Shown piece by piece: positions 8,787-16,042 of a stretch of 44,138 bases of DNA. The position numbers and the translations under genes are program-made. The stretch comes from Rhodocyclaceae bacterium (GTDB lineage: Bacteria > Pseudomonadota > Gammaproteobacteria > Burkholderiales > Rhodocyclaceae). Within the stretch, counting starts at the first letter, position 1. Each line of letters starts with the position of its first letter. The notes under the pieces were generated by a model. That model saw nothing but the letters and a program-made list of their open reading frames with translations. It made no database searches and was not told the origin of the DNA. Where the stretch lies: positions 1 to 44,138 of the forward strand of contig JAEUNM010000057.1 of NCBI GenBank assembly GCA_016791105.1. The letters are read 5' to 3'.

Positions 8787-9442
8787 GCGCGGCCCCAGGA
8801 TTTGTCGTCCAGTTGCAGGCCGCGCGCCTTGCAGAGTGCTTCCAGGCGCTCCATGTCGCCACGCGCGGGGATGCCCGCAAACCACAGGCGGCGGCCGTCG
8901 ACGGCGAGCTGCATGCGCTTGCTCAGGGTGTCGGCGGCGGCATCCAGATAGGGCGCATAGACGCGGCGGCCGCGCTCGCTCAGAGGTACCAGGGTCTGAT
9001 TGGCGGAACCGCGCCACAGCCGCGCAAGCGGCAAGTTGTCGACATAGGGTTCGGGAATGAGCGCATCCAGTTTGGCCAGAATGTGGGGATGCCGCTCGGC
9101 CAGCCGTGCCTGCGGGTAGCCGCTATAACACAGCAGGTCGAAATCCAGCCCGGCGCCGGTGCGCCATTGCGCAAGCCCATCCAGCAGCGCGGCCAGTGCA
9201 AGCGGCTGGTCGAAGGGCTCGCCGCCGCTGAGGGTGACGCCATCCAGTTGCCCGCCGCTCACGTCGCGGCACCAGGCCAATAGTTGTGCGAGCGGCATGT
9301 TGCGCCCGGCATCCGTGGCCCAGGTGTCGCGCGACACGCAGCCCGGACAGCCTATGCTGCAGCCTTGCAGCCAGATGCCTATGCGCCGGCCCGGGCCCAG
9401 CACGGTGACGGGAAAGTGTGCCTTGTTGATGGCGATCAACAT
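8783..9442 (-). CDS. Small radical SAM protein (4Fe-4S, NrdG/activase-like)
   Basis: A 219-residue protein with the radical SAM signature CxxxCxxC (Cys28, Cys32, Cys35 in LQGCSIGCPGC) and the SAM-binding GGEPF at 73-77. Length and motif layout resemble the single-domain glycyl-radical activases (NrdG, PflA-like). No glycyl-radical enzyme or ribonucleotide reductase is nearby, so that substrate is unlikely. Related small 4Fe-4S proteins occur in operons with AAA+ ATPases and may modify a partner protein; this is inference. It lies 49 bases after the AAA+ gene, and its stop overlaps the TTG start of the kinase. The ribosome binding site is weak. Confidence 0.85.
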   Translation of the reverse strand: MLIAINKAHFPVTVLGPGRRIGIWLQGCSIGCPGCVSRDTWATDAGRNMPLAQLLAWCRDVSGGQLDGVTLSGGEPFDQPLALAALLDGLAQWRTGAGLDFDLLCYSGYPQARLAERHPHILAKLDALIPEPYVDNLPLARLWRGSANQTLVPLSERGRRVYAPYLDAAADTLSKRMQLAVDGRRLWFAGIPARGDMERLEALCKARGLQLDDKSWGRA

Positions 9443-9491
9443 GTCTTTATTATGCGCGGTAAGTCGTATTTATCGAAGCTGGAAAGCGGTG

Positions 9492-11327
9492 TCAGGAAGT
9501 TTCCAGCGTAAGGCTTACCACCTTGTCGGTTTCGCTCAGGGCGGCCACGCGCACGCGGCTGGCGCCGGCGAGATCAAGCGCAAACAGTGCGCGCGCGAGC
9601 GGGTTGATGAAAGCCGATTCGAGCTGGTTGCCTATGCCGCGCCCGCCATTGGATAAATCCTGCGTGGCGCGCTTCAATAGTTCCGCCGCCACGTCCGCGC
9701 CGAGTGCCAGTTCCAGCCCCTGTTCTTCGGCCAGGCGGCGGCGCACGTTGCGCAGCATGCCCATGAAAATGTCGCGTGCCACGTCCGGCGTGATGAAATT
9801 GAACACCACGATGTTGTCGCCTATGCGGTTCAGTATTTCCGGCCGCGACAGGTGGTATTTGAAATAATCGACGATGCCGCCGCGCACGCGCGCTTCCACC
9901 AATTCGTAAGGGTCGCCGGGCCTTACCTGCTGGATGCGGCGGCCGTGTTCGTCATTGACGTAAATGCCCAGATTGGAGGTGAATACGATGATGGCTTCGG
10001 AAAAATAGGCGGTGTCGCCGCGCCCGTCGGTAAGCCGGCCGTCTTCGAGTATCTGCAGGAATTTGTCCAGAATGCGCGGGTGGGCCTTTTCGATTTCGTC
10101 GAACAGCAGCACCGAAAACGGCCGTTCGCGCACGGCATTGGTCAGTTCGCCACCGGCGTCGAATCCGATATAGCCGGGCGGCGCGCCGAGCAGGCGGGCG
10201 GCGGAATGTTCTTCGGCAAATTCGCTCATGTCGAACCGAATCAGCGCGCGTTCGTCGCTGAACACCAGTTGCGTGAGCGCCTTGGCAAGTTCGGTTTTGC
10301 CTACCCCGGTGGGCCCGGCGAAAAACAGCACGCCGCGCGGGCGGCCGCCGCCGGAGCGCGCCTGCGCGCCGGTCAGGCCGACCGCCGAACGTTTGAGGAT
10401 ATCCAGGGTTTTCACCACCGCCTGGCGCTGGCCTTTGACGCGCTCTTCTATGGTTGCCAGGGCGTCGCGGATGCGCGCGCGCAAATAGTCCTTCTGCCAG
10501 GGGTTGTCGGGCGCGCCCACCTTGTAACAGCGTATCGCGGCGTCGATGTCGCGCATGCCCAGCTTCTGCCGGCTGGCCAGTTCGGTCACGTCGGCCAGCG
10601 CGGCGACGTTCAAACCTTCCGCACCGGCGGCGAAGGTCTGGATGAAGCTTTTGCGTGCGGATTCATCCGCCGCCGCATAGCCCTCAAATAAGGGCGCGAG
10701 CAGCCCGGCGGCGGCTTCGCGTTCTTCGTAGCCGGGTCTGGCCACCACGATGCCGGCAATTTTGTCGTTATCCAGCGTGAACCACGAGGGCAGTTCCTGC
10801 GGCCGGTTCACCAGCCACAAGATGGGGTTGTAGAGCGGCAGGCCGCCCTCTTTGGGCACCACGGCGGCGGCCTGCAGGGCCAGTTTTTCGGCCGCCACGA
10901 AAAAGCGGTGTTCGGGCTCGCCCAGGTGGTTGGGCTCGCGCACGATGCGCGAGGCGAAATCCATCAGCAGCGCGGCGCGGCACTCGCGTTGTGCGGCCAG
11001 GGTTTTCATGAGCTTGGCCAGGCTTTCCAGACTGAGCAACTGGCTGCCGCCGGCCAGTTTGAGGTCGAACAGGCGTTCGGCGCGCTCGCGCTGGGCGGCT
11101 TCGTCGGGATACACGCGCACGCCGTCGGACGGGTCGAATATGAGCAGACAGGCGTAGCCCTGCCGCGCCAGCCCTTCCCACAGACAGCGCTGCAGCGGTA
11201 CCAGGGCGGGCCCGCCGGCGAGCTGGGTCAAAAAACTGTCGCGGATGTTGCCGGACAGGACGAATTGCGAACGTATGGGCAGCAGGCGTTCGATATCGCG
11301 CATCCAGCGCGGGGCGGAAATATCCAT
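9492..11327 (-). CDS. ClpA/ClpB-type AAA+ ATPase with degenerate N-terminal AAA-like half
   Basis: A 611-residue protein. Residues about 285-611 form one Clp-type AAA+ module: Walker A GPTGVGKT at 338-345, pore-loop GYIGFDAGG, Walker B LLFDEIEKAHP from 407, sensor-1 FTSNLG near 450, NRIGDNIVVF with the likely arginine finger, and a C-terminal small domain with GGRGI. Residues 1 to about 270 begin SQFVLSGNIRDSFL and contain ALLMDF and LWLVNRP strands that look like Walker B and sensor-1 of an AAA domain lacking Walker A. It is too short and wrongly built for ClpV, ClpB or ClpA, and no ClpP-binding loop is obvious. It is the second gene of the operon, 45 bases after the coiled-coil gene. Likely role: remodelling of a partner protein. 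Confidence 0.85.
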   Translation of the reverse strand: MDISAPRWMRDIERLLPIRSQFVLSGNIRDSFLTQLAGGPALVPLQRCLWEGLARQGYACLLIFDPSDGVRVYPDEAAQRERAERLFDLKLAGGSQLLSLESLAKLMKTLAAQRECRAALLMDFASRIVREPNHLGEPEHRFFVAAEKLALQAAAVVPKEGGLPLYNPILWLVNRPQELPSWFTLDNDKIAGIVVARPGYEEREAAAGLLAPLFEGYAAADESARKSFIQTFAAGAEGLNVAALADVTELASRQKLGMRDIDAAIRCYKVGAPDNPWQKDYLRARIRDALATIEERVKGQRQAVVKTLDILKRSAVGLTGAQARSGGGRPRGVLFFAGPTGVGKTELAKALTQLVFSDERALIRFDMSEFAEEHSAARLLGAPPGYIGFDAGGELTNAVRERPFSVLLFDEIEKAHPRILDKFLQILEDGRLTDGRGDTAYFSEAIIVFTSNLGIYVNDEHGRRIQQVRPGDPYELVEARVRGGIVDYFKYHLSRPEILNRIGDNIVVFNFITPDVARDIFMGMLRNVRRRLAEEQGLELALGADVAAELLKRATQDLSNGGRGIGNQLESAFINPLARALFALDLAGASRVRVAALSETDKVVSLTLETS

Positions 11328-11372
11328 GCGGCGGCTTCCAGGGTTTGCGTTTGCGGCGCTCGGGCCGCGGCC

Positions 11373-12494
11373 TCAGCGCAGGGTTTTTTGCAGCGGCGCC
11401 TGCTCGCGGCGCGTGCTTTCTTCCTCAGTGAATTGCGGCAATTTGCCGCGCTCCACGAATTGCACCGGCACTTCACCGGCGGCCAGGCGGCGCGTTACGT
11501 CCAGTTTTAGCCCGCGTTCGGCCAGTGAGGCCAGCAGGGCTGGAAATTCCGCGCACCAGCGGTCTTCCGCCAGGTGATCGAGCACGCTGGTTTCGTTGGC
11601 GCCGGCTTCGACGGCGCGAATTACGTTGAAATTGGCGCTTTTGGCGGCGGCATGGACGCGCATGCGCACCATGTAATTGCCCCAGCCGGGCTTGCGGAAA
11701 TGCACCAGGCCGCCCTGGGCGAATAGCGTATGGGCAATGGGCTCGACCTGGTAGCCCAGATCCAGCAAGGATTGTTCGAGCACCAGCGCTTCGGCTTCGG
11801 CCAATTCCTGTTCCGCCGCCTGTTGCACGGCGCGGCGCAGTTCCGTCAGCAGCGCGGCGTGGCGTTCGGGCGTACCGGCGGTTTCGAGCTGCTCCACCAG
11901 CCGCGCCACGGCTTCCGGCAGGCTGCCGCGATGCGCGACGCGCGCGAGCAGGCGGCGCACTTCGGCGGCTTGTTGCGGCGTCTGGCGGCGCGCGTAGGCG
12001 TCCAGGCGGGCTTGCAGGTCGCCGTGCGGCAGCAGGACTTCGATTTCATCCAGCCCGGCGTCTGCCGGCGCGGTGCCGGCGCTGTGGTCGGCAATGGCCG
12101 ACTGCAATAGCGCACACTGTTCTTCCAGGCCGGCGACATAGGCACCGCGCAGGGCCGGCGCGTCGTGTTCGGGCGCGGCCGGCAGTTCCGCGCCGGTAGC
12201 GATACCCAGTTGCGCGGCGGCGGCGCGCAGGCGGGTGAGCCGGGCTTGCGCGGCATCCTGCCGCCGGGCCAGGGCTTCCATGCCGGCGGCCTGGGCGGCG
12301 GATTGCCGTGCGGCGCGCTCGGCGGCTGCGAATGCCTGGTCGGAGGCGAGCGATTCGGCGTCCTGGTAGGCGTTCTGCATCGCGCGTGCGGCGCGGATGG
12401 CGGCCGCGGCCAGCAATATCGGCGCCGCGGCAGGGATCAACAGTACGCTGGTAGGACCGCTCATGGTGCCTGGAGGGGTGGCAGGTTGCGCCAT
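11373..12494 (-). CDS. Coiled-coil protein with N-terminal hydrophobic segment, unknown family
   Basis: A 373-residue protein that I cannot assign to a named family. After a short leader there is a hydrophobic stretch (about 14-34, VLLIPAAAPILLAAAAI) that could be a membrane anchor. Alanine-rich, charged helices (about 40-110 and 150-235) suit coiled coils. A globular C-terminal part (about 240-360) contains LLDLGYQVEPI, GGLVHFRKPGWGNYMVRM and KSANFNVIRAVEAG, and looks like a conserved small fold of alternating strands and helices. It is the first gene of the operon, so it is probably a structural partner or substrate of the ATPase, radical SAM protein and kinase behind it. An alternative start is the Met at residue 11; the upstream ATG has an AGGA about 10 bases before it. 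Confidence 0.75.
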   Translation of the reverse strand: MAQPATPPGTMSGPTSVLLIPAAAPILLAAAAIRAARAMQNAYQDAESLASDQAFAAAERAARQSAAQAAGMEALARRQDAAQARLTRLRAAAAQLGIATGAELPAAPEHDAPALRGAYVAGLEEQCALLQSAIADHSAGTAPADAGLDEIEVLLPHGDLQARLDAYARRQTPQQAAEVRRLLARVAHRGSLPEAVARLVEQLETAGTPERHAALLTELRRAVQQAAEQELAEAEALVLEQSLLDLGYQVEPIAHTLFAQGGLVHFRKPGWGNYMVRMRVHAAAKSANFNVIRAVEAGANETSVLDHLAEDRWCAEFPALLASLAERGLKLDVTRRLAAGEVPVQFVERGKLPQFTEEESTRREQAPLQKTLR

Positions 12495-12593
12495 TGTGCA
12501 TCAATCCTGCGCCCGTGCGCGTGCGGCGCGGCGCACCTGCTGCGTGTATGCTGCAGGCAGGCGCGTACTATGCGCACGTCAATGGGAGAGCAC

Positions 12594-13364
12594 ATGCACC
12601 AGATCGAATTGGCCGGGCGCAGCATCGAATACCTGCGCCTGCCCTCGGCCCACGCCCGGCCCGGGCGGCCGGCCATGTTATTTCTGCACGAAGGTTTGGG
12701 TTCGATTTCCATGTGGCGCGATTTTCCGCAGCGCGTGGCGGATGCCACCGGTTGCGAGGCGGTGCTGTATTCGCGCTGCGGCCACGGCCGCTCGGCCCCC
12801 TGCGGCAATACGCGCACGCCGCGCTACCTGCACGCGGAGGCGCTGGAGGTGCTGCCCGAGCTGCTGGCACGGCTGGAACTCGATCGCCCCTTCCTGTTCG
12901 GCCACAGCGACGGTGCTTCGATTGCGCTCATTTACGCCGGCCAGCCCGGTGTTGCCTTATCCGGCCTGATCGTGGCGGCGCCGCACGTAATGGTGGAGCA
13001 GGAGTGTCTGGACGGCATACGCAAAGCCATCCAGATTTATGCCGAAAGCGACATGCCGCAGCGCCTCGCCAAGCACCATCGCGACGCCGACGCGGTGTTC
13101 CGGGCCTGGATCGATATCTGGCTGGCGCCGGAATTTCGCGACTGGAACATCGAACAATGTCTACCCGCCATCAATTGCCCCGTTCTGGCCGTGCAGGGCG
13201 AAAACGACGAATATGCGACGATGGAGCAGATAGATCGCATCGCCCGGCTGGCGCCCGACGTGGCGCTATTGAAGCTGGCGGATTGCCGCCATTCGCCGCA
13301 TAAGGATCAGCCGGAGGCTTTGATCGCGGCGGTGGAAGGATTTGTGAACGGGCTGCTGGACTGA
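12594..13364 (+). CDS. Alpha/beta hydrolase
   Basis: A 256-residue cytoplasmic alpha/beta hydrolase. The oxyanion-side FLHEGLGS motif is at 30-37 and the nucleophile elbow GHSDGAS has Ser105. An acid in the GENDEYAT loop and the terminal His of the DCRHSPHKD motif complete the triad. The HEGLGS variant of the HGxG motif and the overall length resemble carboxylesterase/haloperoxidase-type hydrolases; the substrate cannot be told. The start at the second of two nearby ATGs was preferred because GGGAGAG lies 4-5 bases upstream. It is divergent from the four-gene operon with a 99-base shared promoter region, and 27 bases upstream of the caspase-like gene, likely co-transcribed with it. Confidence 0.83.
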   Translation: MHQIELAGRSIEYLRLPSAHARPGRPAMLFLHEGLGSISMWRDFPQRVADATGCEAVLYSRCGHGRSAPCGNTRTPRYLHAEALEVLPELLARLELDRPFLFGHSDGASIALIYAGQPGVALSGLIVAAPHVMVEQECLDGIRKAIQIYAESDMPQRLAKHHRDADAVFRAWIDIWLAPEFRDWNIEQCLPAINCPVLAVQGENDEYATMEQIDRIARLAPDVALLKLADCRHSPHKDQPEALIAAVEGFVNGLLD

Positions 13365-13391
13365 GCCGCGCCGCATACGGGGAGGGTTCCC

Positions 13392-14789
13392 TTGCGGATT
13401 TTGGTGTTTGGGCGTGGTAACCCCACCGCCGGCCTGATGCGGCTGATTGCGCTGCTGGCAGTGCTGCTTGCCGCGCCGCTGGCGGCGCAGGAACAGCGTG
13501 TCGCGCTGGTGATCGGCAATGGCAGTTACGCCGGCGCGGCGCTCGCCAACCCGGTCAATGACGCCAAAGCCATAGGCAAGGTGCTCGCCGACGCGGGGTT
13601 CAGCGTGACGGTGCTGGAAAACGCCAGCCTCAAACAGATGAATTCGGGCATACGCGAATTTGGCGATGCGCTGGCGCGCGGCGGCGGCGTGGGGCTGTTT
13701 TATTTCGCCGGCCACGGCGTACAGGTGAAAGGGCGCAACTATCTCGTACCGGTCGATTCCGGCATAGAGCGCGAGGACGAGGTGCCCTATGCCAGCGTGG
13801 ATACCAATCTGCTGCTGGATAAAATGGAATCGGCCGCGAACCGCGTCAATATCCTGATTCTGGACGCCTGCCGCAATAATCCGTTTTCGCGCAGCCTGCG
13901 TTCGGCGGCGGGCGGTCTGGTGCAGATGGACGCGCCGGCCGGCACCCTCATCGCCTTCAGTACCGCGCCCGGTTCGGTTGCCAGCGACGGCGATGGGGCC
14001 AACAGCGTTTATACGCAGTTTCTGTTGCAGGCCATGCGCGTGCGCGGCGCGAAAATCGAGGACGTATTCAAGTCCGTGCGCACCCAGGTGCGGCAACTGA
14101 CCGGCGGCAAACAAATCCCCTGGGAAAATACCGCGCTGGAAGGCGATTTCGTATTTTTTGCGCAGGCGCCCGAAGCAGCCAATCGGCCAATCGGTCAGGC
14201 GCCGTCCGGGCCGATACCGGTGATACGCGAAATTGCCGCGCCGCGGCTCAAGGCGGGCGATAGTTACCGCGCGCAACTAATCGACTTGTTTAGCGGATCG
14301 GTAGTCAAAACTTATACCAAGCGCGTGGTGGCCGCTGACGCGCAAGGGTTTCGCTTTGCCGACGGCACTCAGTATGACCGCTCGTTCAATTTATTGCGCG
14401 AAACGCGCGACGGCAAAACCCTGGTGGAATGGAAGCCGGCCCGGCCCAATTACGCCTTTCCGCTGGTGCCGGGCAAATCCTGGCAGGCGAGTGGCATACG
14501 CACCTGGGAGGACGGGCGCTCCGAAGTAACGGTCGAATTCAAAGCCGTGCGACAGGAGCGTGTACTGGTGCCGGCCGGCATATTCGATACGCTGCGGGTA
14601 GAAGGTAGCGGCACTTATCACAGCACTCAGGGCGGCGCCAGCGGCAGCGGTACGGTGACGCACCGCTACTGGATCGCCGCCGATTCCGGGCTCGCCGTGG
14701 CCTACGAGTACGAAGAAAGCAACTGGAAAGGCAAACTCGCGAAAAAGCAGCGCACCGAATTGCTGTCTTTCCAGCCGGCTGCGCGCTGA
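13392..14789 (+). CDS. Exported caspase-like (C14) peptidase
   Basis: A 465-residue protein with an N-terminal hydrophobic segment ending AAPLAAQ, which fits a signal peptide, so it probably acts outside the cytoplasm. Residues about 36-255 form a caspase-like fold: RVALVIGNGSY, His108 in FYFAGHGVQ and the nucleophile Cys160 in LILDACRNNPF. The dyad is intact. The C-terminal 180 residues are a second domain of unknown type, beta-rich by eye, with the motif LVPGKSWQASG. The TTG start is supported by GGGGAGGG 5-6 bases upstream; an ATG 45 bases downstream (MRLIALLAV) would give a tidier signal peptide but has no ribosome binding site. It follows the hydrolase closely. Bacterial relatives are often tied to stress or programmed cell death, but its role here is unknown. 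Confidence 0.82.
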   Translation: MRILVFGRGNPTAGLMRLIALLAVLLAAPLAAQEQRVALVIGNGSYAGAALANPVNDAKAIGKVLADAGFSVTVLENASLKQMNSGIREFGDALARGGGVGLFYFAGHGVQVKGRNYLVPVDSGIEREDEVPYASVDTNLLLDKMESAANRVNILILDACRNNPFSRSLRSAAGGLVQMDAPAGTLIAFSTAPGSVASDGDGANSVYTQFLLQAMRVRGAKIEDVFKSVRTQVRQLTGGKQIPWENTALEGDFVFFAQAPEAANRPIGQAPSGPIPVIREIAAPRLKAGDSYRAQLIDLFSGSVVKTYTKRVVAADAQGFRFADGTQYDRSFNLLRETRDGKTLVEWKPARPNYAFPLVPGKSWQASGIRTWEDGRSEVTVEFKAVRQERVLVPAGIFDTLRVEGSGTYHSTQGGASGSGTVTHRYWIAADSGLAVAYEYEESNWKGKLAKKQRTELLSFQPAAR

Positions 14790-14960
14790 GCCGCGCAGGC
14801 CGGACGTTTTATGCGGACTGGTTCGTGCCCGTTAATGGCGCGTGCTGCGAACTGTGGCGCAATAGGGCGGCAATCCGGCTTGCATCAATCTTGCGTTGTG
14901 TTCAGCATGGCGCGGTGTCGCCGGCAGCCAGCCGGTCGAGCGATTTTCCGGAGTTCCTGC

Positions 14961-15791
14961 ATGTTTCCAGTGAAGCGCCCGCGTGGCGGGATTGCCGCAA
15001 CCGTGTTGCTTGCCGCGTTGCCGGCGTGGTCGCAGAGCCGTCTGGAAGCAGACAGAATGCAGCTTTACGGCGGCACCTATTCGCCGCACTGTGGCGACCA
15101 GAGCGCGCCGCGCCTGGTGGTGAAAGCTGACGCGTTGATGGTCGAGGCCAACCACAAGCGCATGACTGCGCGTAACCCGCAGGCGGCCTTCTCGTACTTC
15201 GGGAATTCCCCACCACCAAATTTTGACGTGGCGCTGTTGGGCGAGGTGAGGCCGGGCGTGTCGCTCGAATTTCACGTGTATCACGACCGCAAGGGCCGCT
15301 ACGCGAAGCTGGACGGCGACCCCAAGGTGCGCGCCGCACTGGGCGGACTGGTGGCGCAGGCATATCGCCATTGCGTGGCGGGCGAGGCGGCGCTGGGCGC
15401 GCCGCCACAACCTGCCGCGCGGCCTGCGGTTGCCGCGCCGGCTTCTGCATCCGGTGTGATGCCGGGCGATTTACTGCAGCAAGCGGGATTCAAGCGCGCC
15501 TATCTGCACGCCCTGGGCAGCTATGCGCGCGAGCACTGGCTGGCTGCCTTGGACGGACCCCAAAGCTTGACGAAAATCCTGCGCCTGGGCGGCGTCGAAT
15601 ATATCCACGGCGGCGCGTGCAAGGCACACGACTGTGGCGACAACAACGTCAGTTTTCTTTATGCCGCGGAGTCCGGGACGGTTTACGCCAAAGCGCTGGT
15701 GCGCGCGCGCCCGGTGTTGCTGGGCGGGCCGCCGCCGGTTGTGGCGGCCGAGCTGGAGCGCGTCTGGCAGAGCGACTGGCGGCGGCGTTAG
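14961..15791 (+). CDS. Exported protein with C-terminal Ivy-type (vertebrate lysozyme inhibitor) domain
   Basis: A 276-residue protein with a signal peptide (basic start, then IAATVLLAALPAWSQ). Residues 170-276 match the Ivy lysozyme-inhibitor family: an HALGSYAREHWL helix, then GGACKAHDCGDNNVSFLY, whose CKAHDC loop (Cys220-Cys225) corresponds to the CKPHDC loop that plugs the lysozyme active site. LLGGPPP and a final Trp-rich helix follow. Residues 30-140 are a separate uncharacterised domain (GGTYSPHCGDQSAPRL, AAFSYFG) joined by an Ala/Pro-rich linker. The ATG was chosen for the upstream GGAG. It is 171 bases after the caspase gene on the same strand. Likely function: periplasmic protection of the cell wall against lysozymes or lytic transglycosylases. 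Confidence 0.82.
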   Translation: MFPVKRPRGGIAATVLLAALPAWSQSRLEADRMQLYGGTYSPHCGDQSAPRLVVKADALMVEANHKRMTARNPQAAFSYFGNSPPPNFDVALLGEVRPGVSLEFHVYHDRKGRYAKLDGDPKVRAALGGLVAQAYRHCVAGEAALGAPPQPAARPAVAAPASASGVMPGDLLQQAGFKRAYLHALGSYAREHWLAALDGPQSLTKILRLGGVEYIHGGACKAHDCGDNNVSFLYAAESGTVYAKALVRARPVLLGGPPPVVAAELERVWQSDWRRR

Positions 15792-15800
15792 GCTTTCCGG

Positions 15801-15921
15801 GTGGGTTGGGGTGACGACAGGAACCCCAACGCTTGTCTGTCAATTAAGCGTGGATTGTTGGGGTTCGCGGGCTCACCCCAACCTACATGAGACGCCTGCG
15901 ACAGCGTGCCGCTGCCAGCAC
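15801..15921. repeat. Tandem repeat unit 1 (121 bp, nested palindrome)
   Basis: This is the first of two adjacent, nearly identical 121-base units. The outer arms GTGGGTTGGGGTGA (15801-15814) and TCACCCCAACCTAC (15873-15886) and the inner arms GAACCCCAAC (15821-15830) and GTTGGGGTTC (15857-15866) would fold into a long nested hairpin. The last 35 bases of the unit are a copy of the 3' end of the neighbouring PEP-CTERM-like gene. Confidence 0.85.
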
Positions 15922-16042
15922 GTAGGTTGGGGTGACGACAGGAACCCCAACGACCGTCTGTCAATTAAGCGTGGATTGTTGGGGTTCGCGGGCTCACCCC
16001 AACCTACATGAGACGCCTGCGACTGCGTGCCGCAGCCAGCCA
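15922..16042. repeat. Tandem repeat unit 2 (overlaps the 3' end of the PEP-CTERM-like gene)
   Basis: This second unit differs from the first at only a few positions and has the same nested palindrome. Its right end supplies the last dozen codons and the stop of the minus-strand gene that follows. The hairpin lies immediately downstream of that gene and could also act as its terminator or as a protective 3' structure, although no T run is present. Confidence 0.85.

Noticed and set aside
8787..9017. N-terminal extension of the kinase
   Set aside because: The 77 residues upstream of the TTG are the out-of-frame shadow of the radical SAM gene and are Arg/Pro-rich.
4807..12494. Type VI secretion cluster (Tle1-like lipase, kinase, Clp ATPase)
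   Set aside because: No Hcp, VgrG, TssB/C, TssJ-M or other structural genes are present, and the ATPase is not ClpV-like in size or layout.
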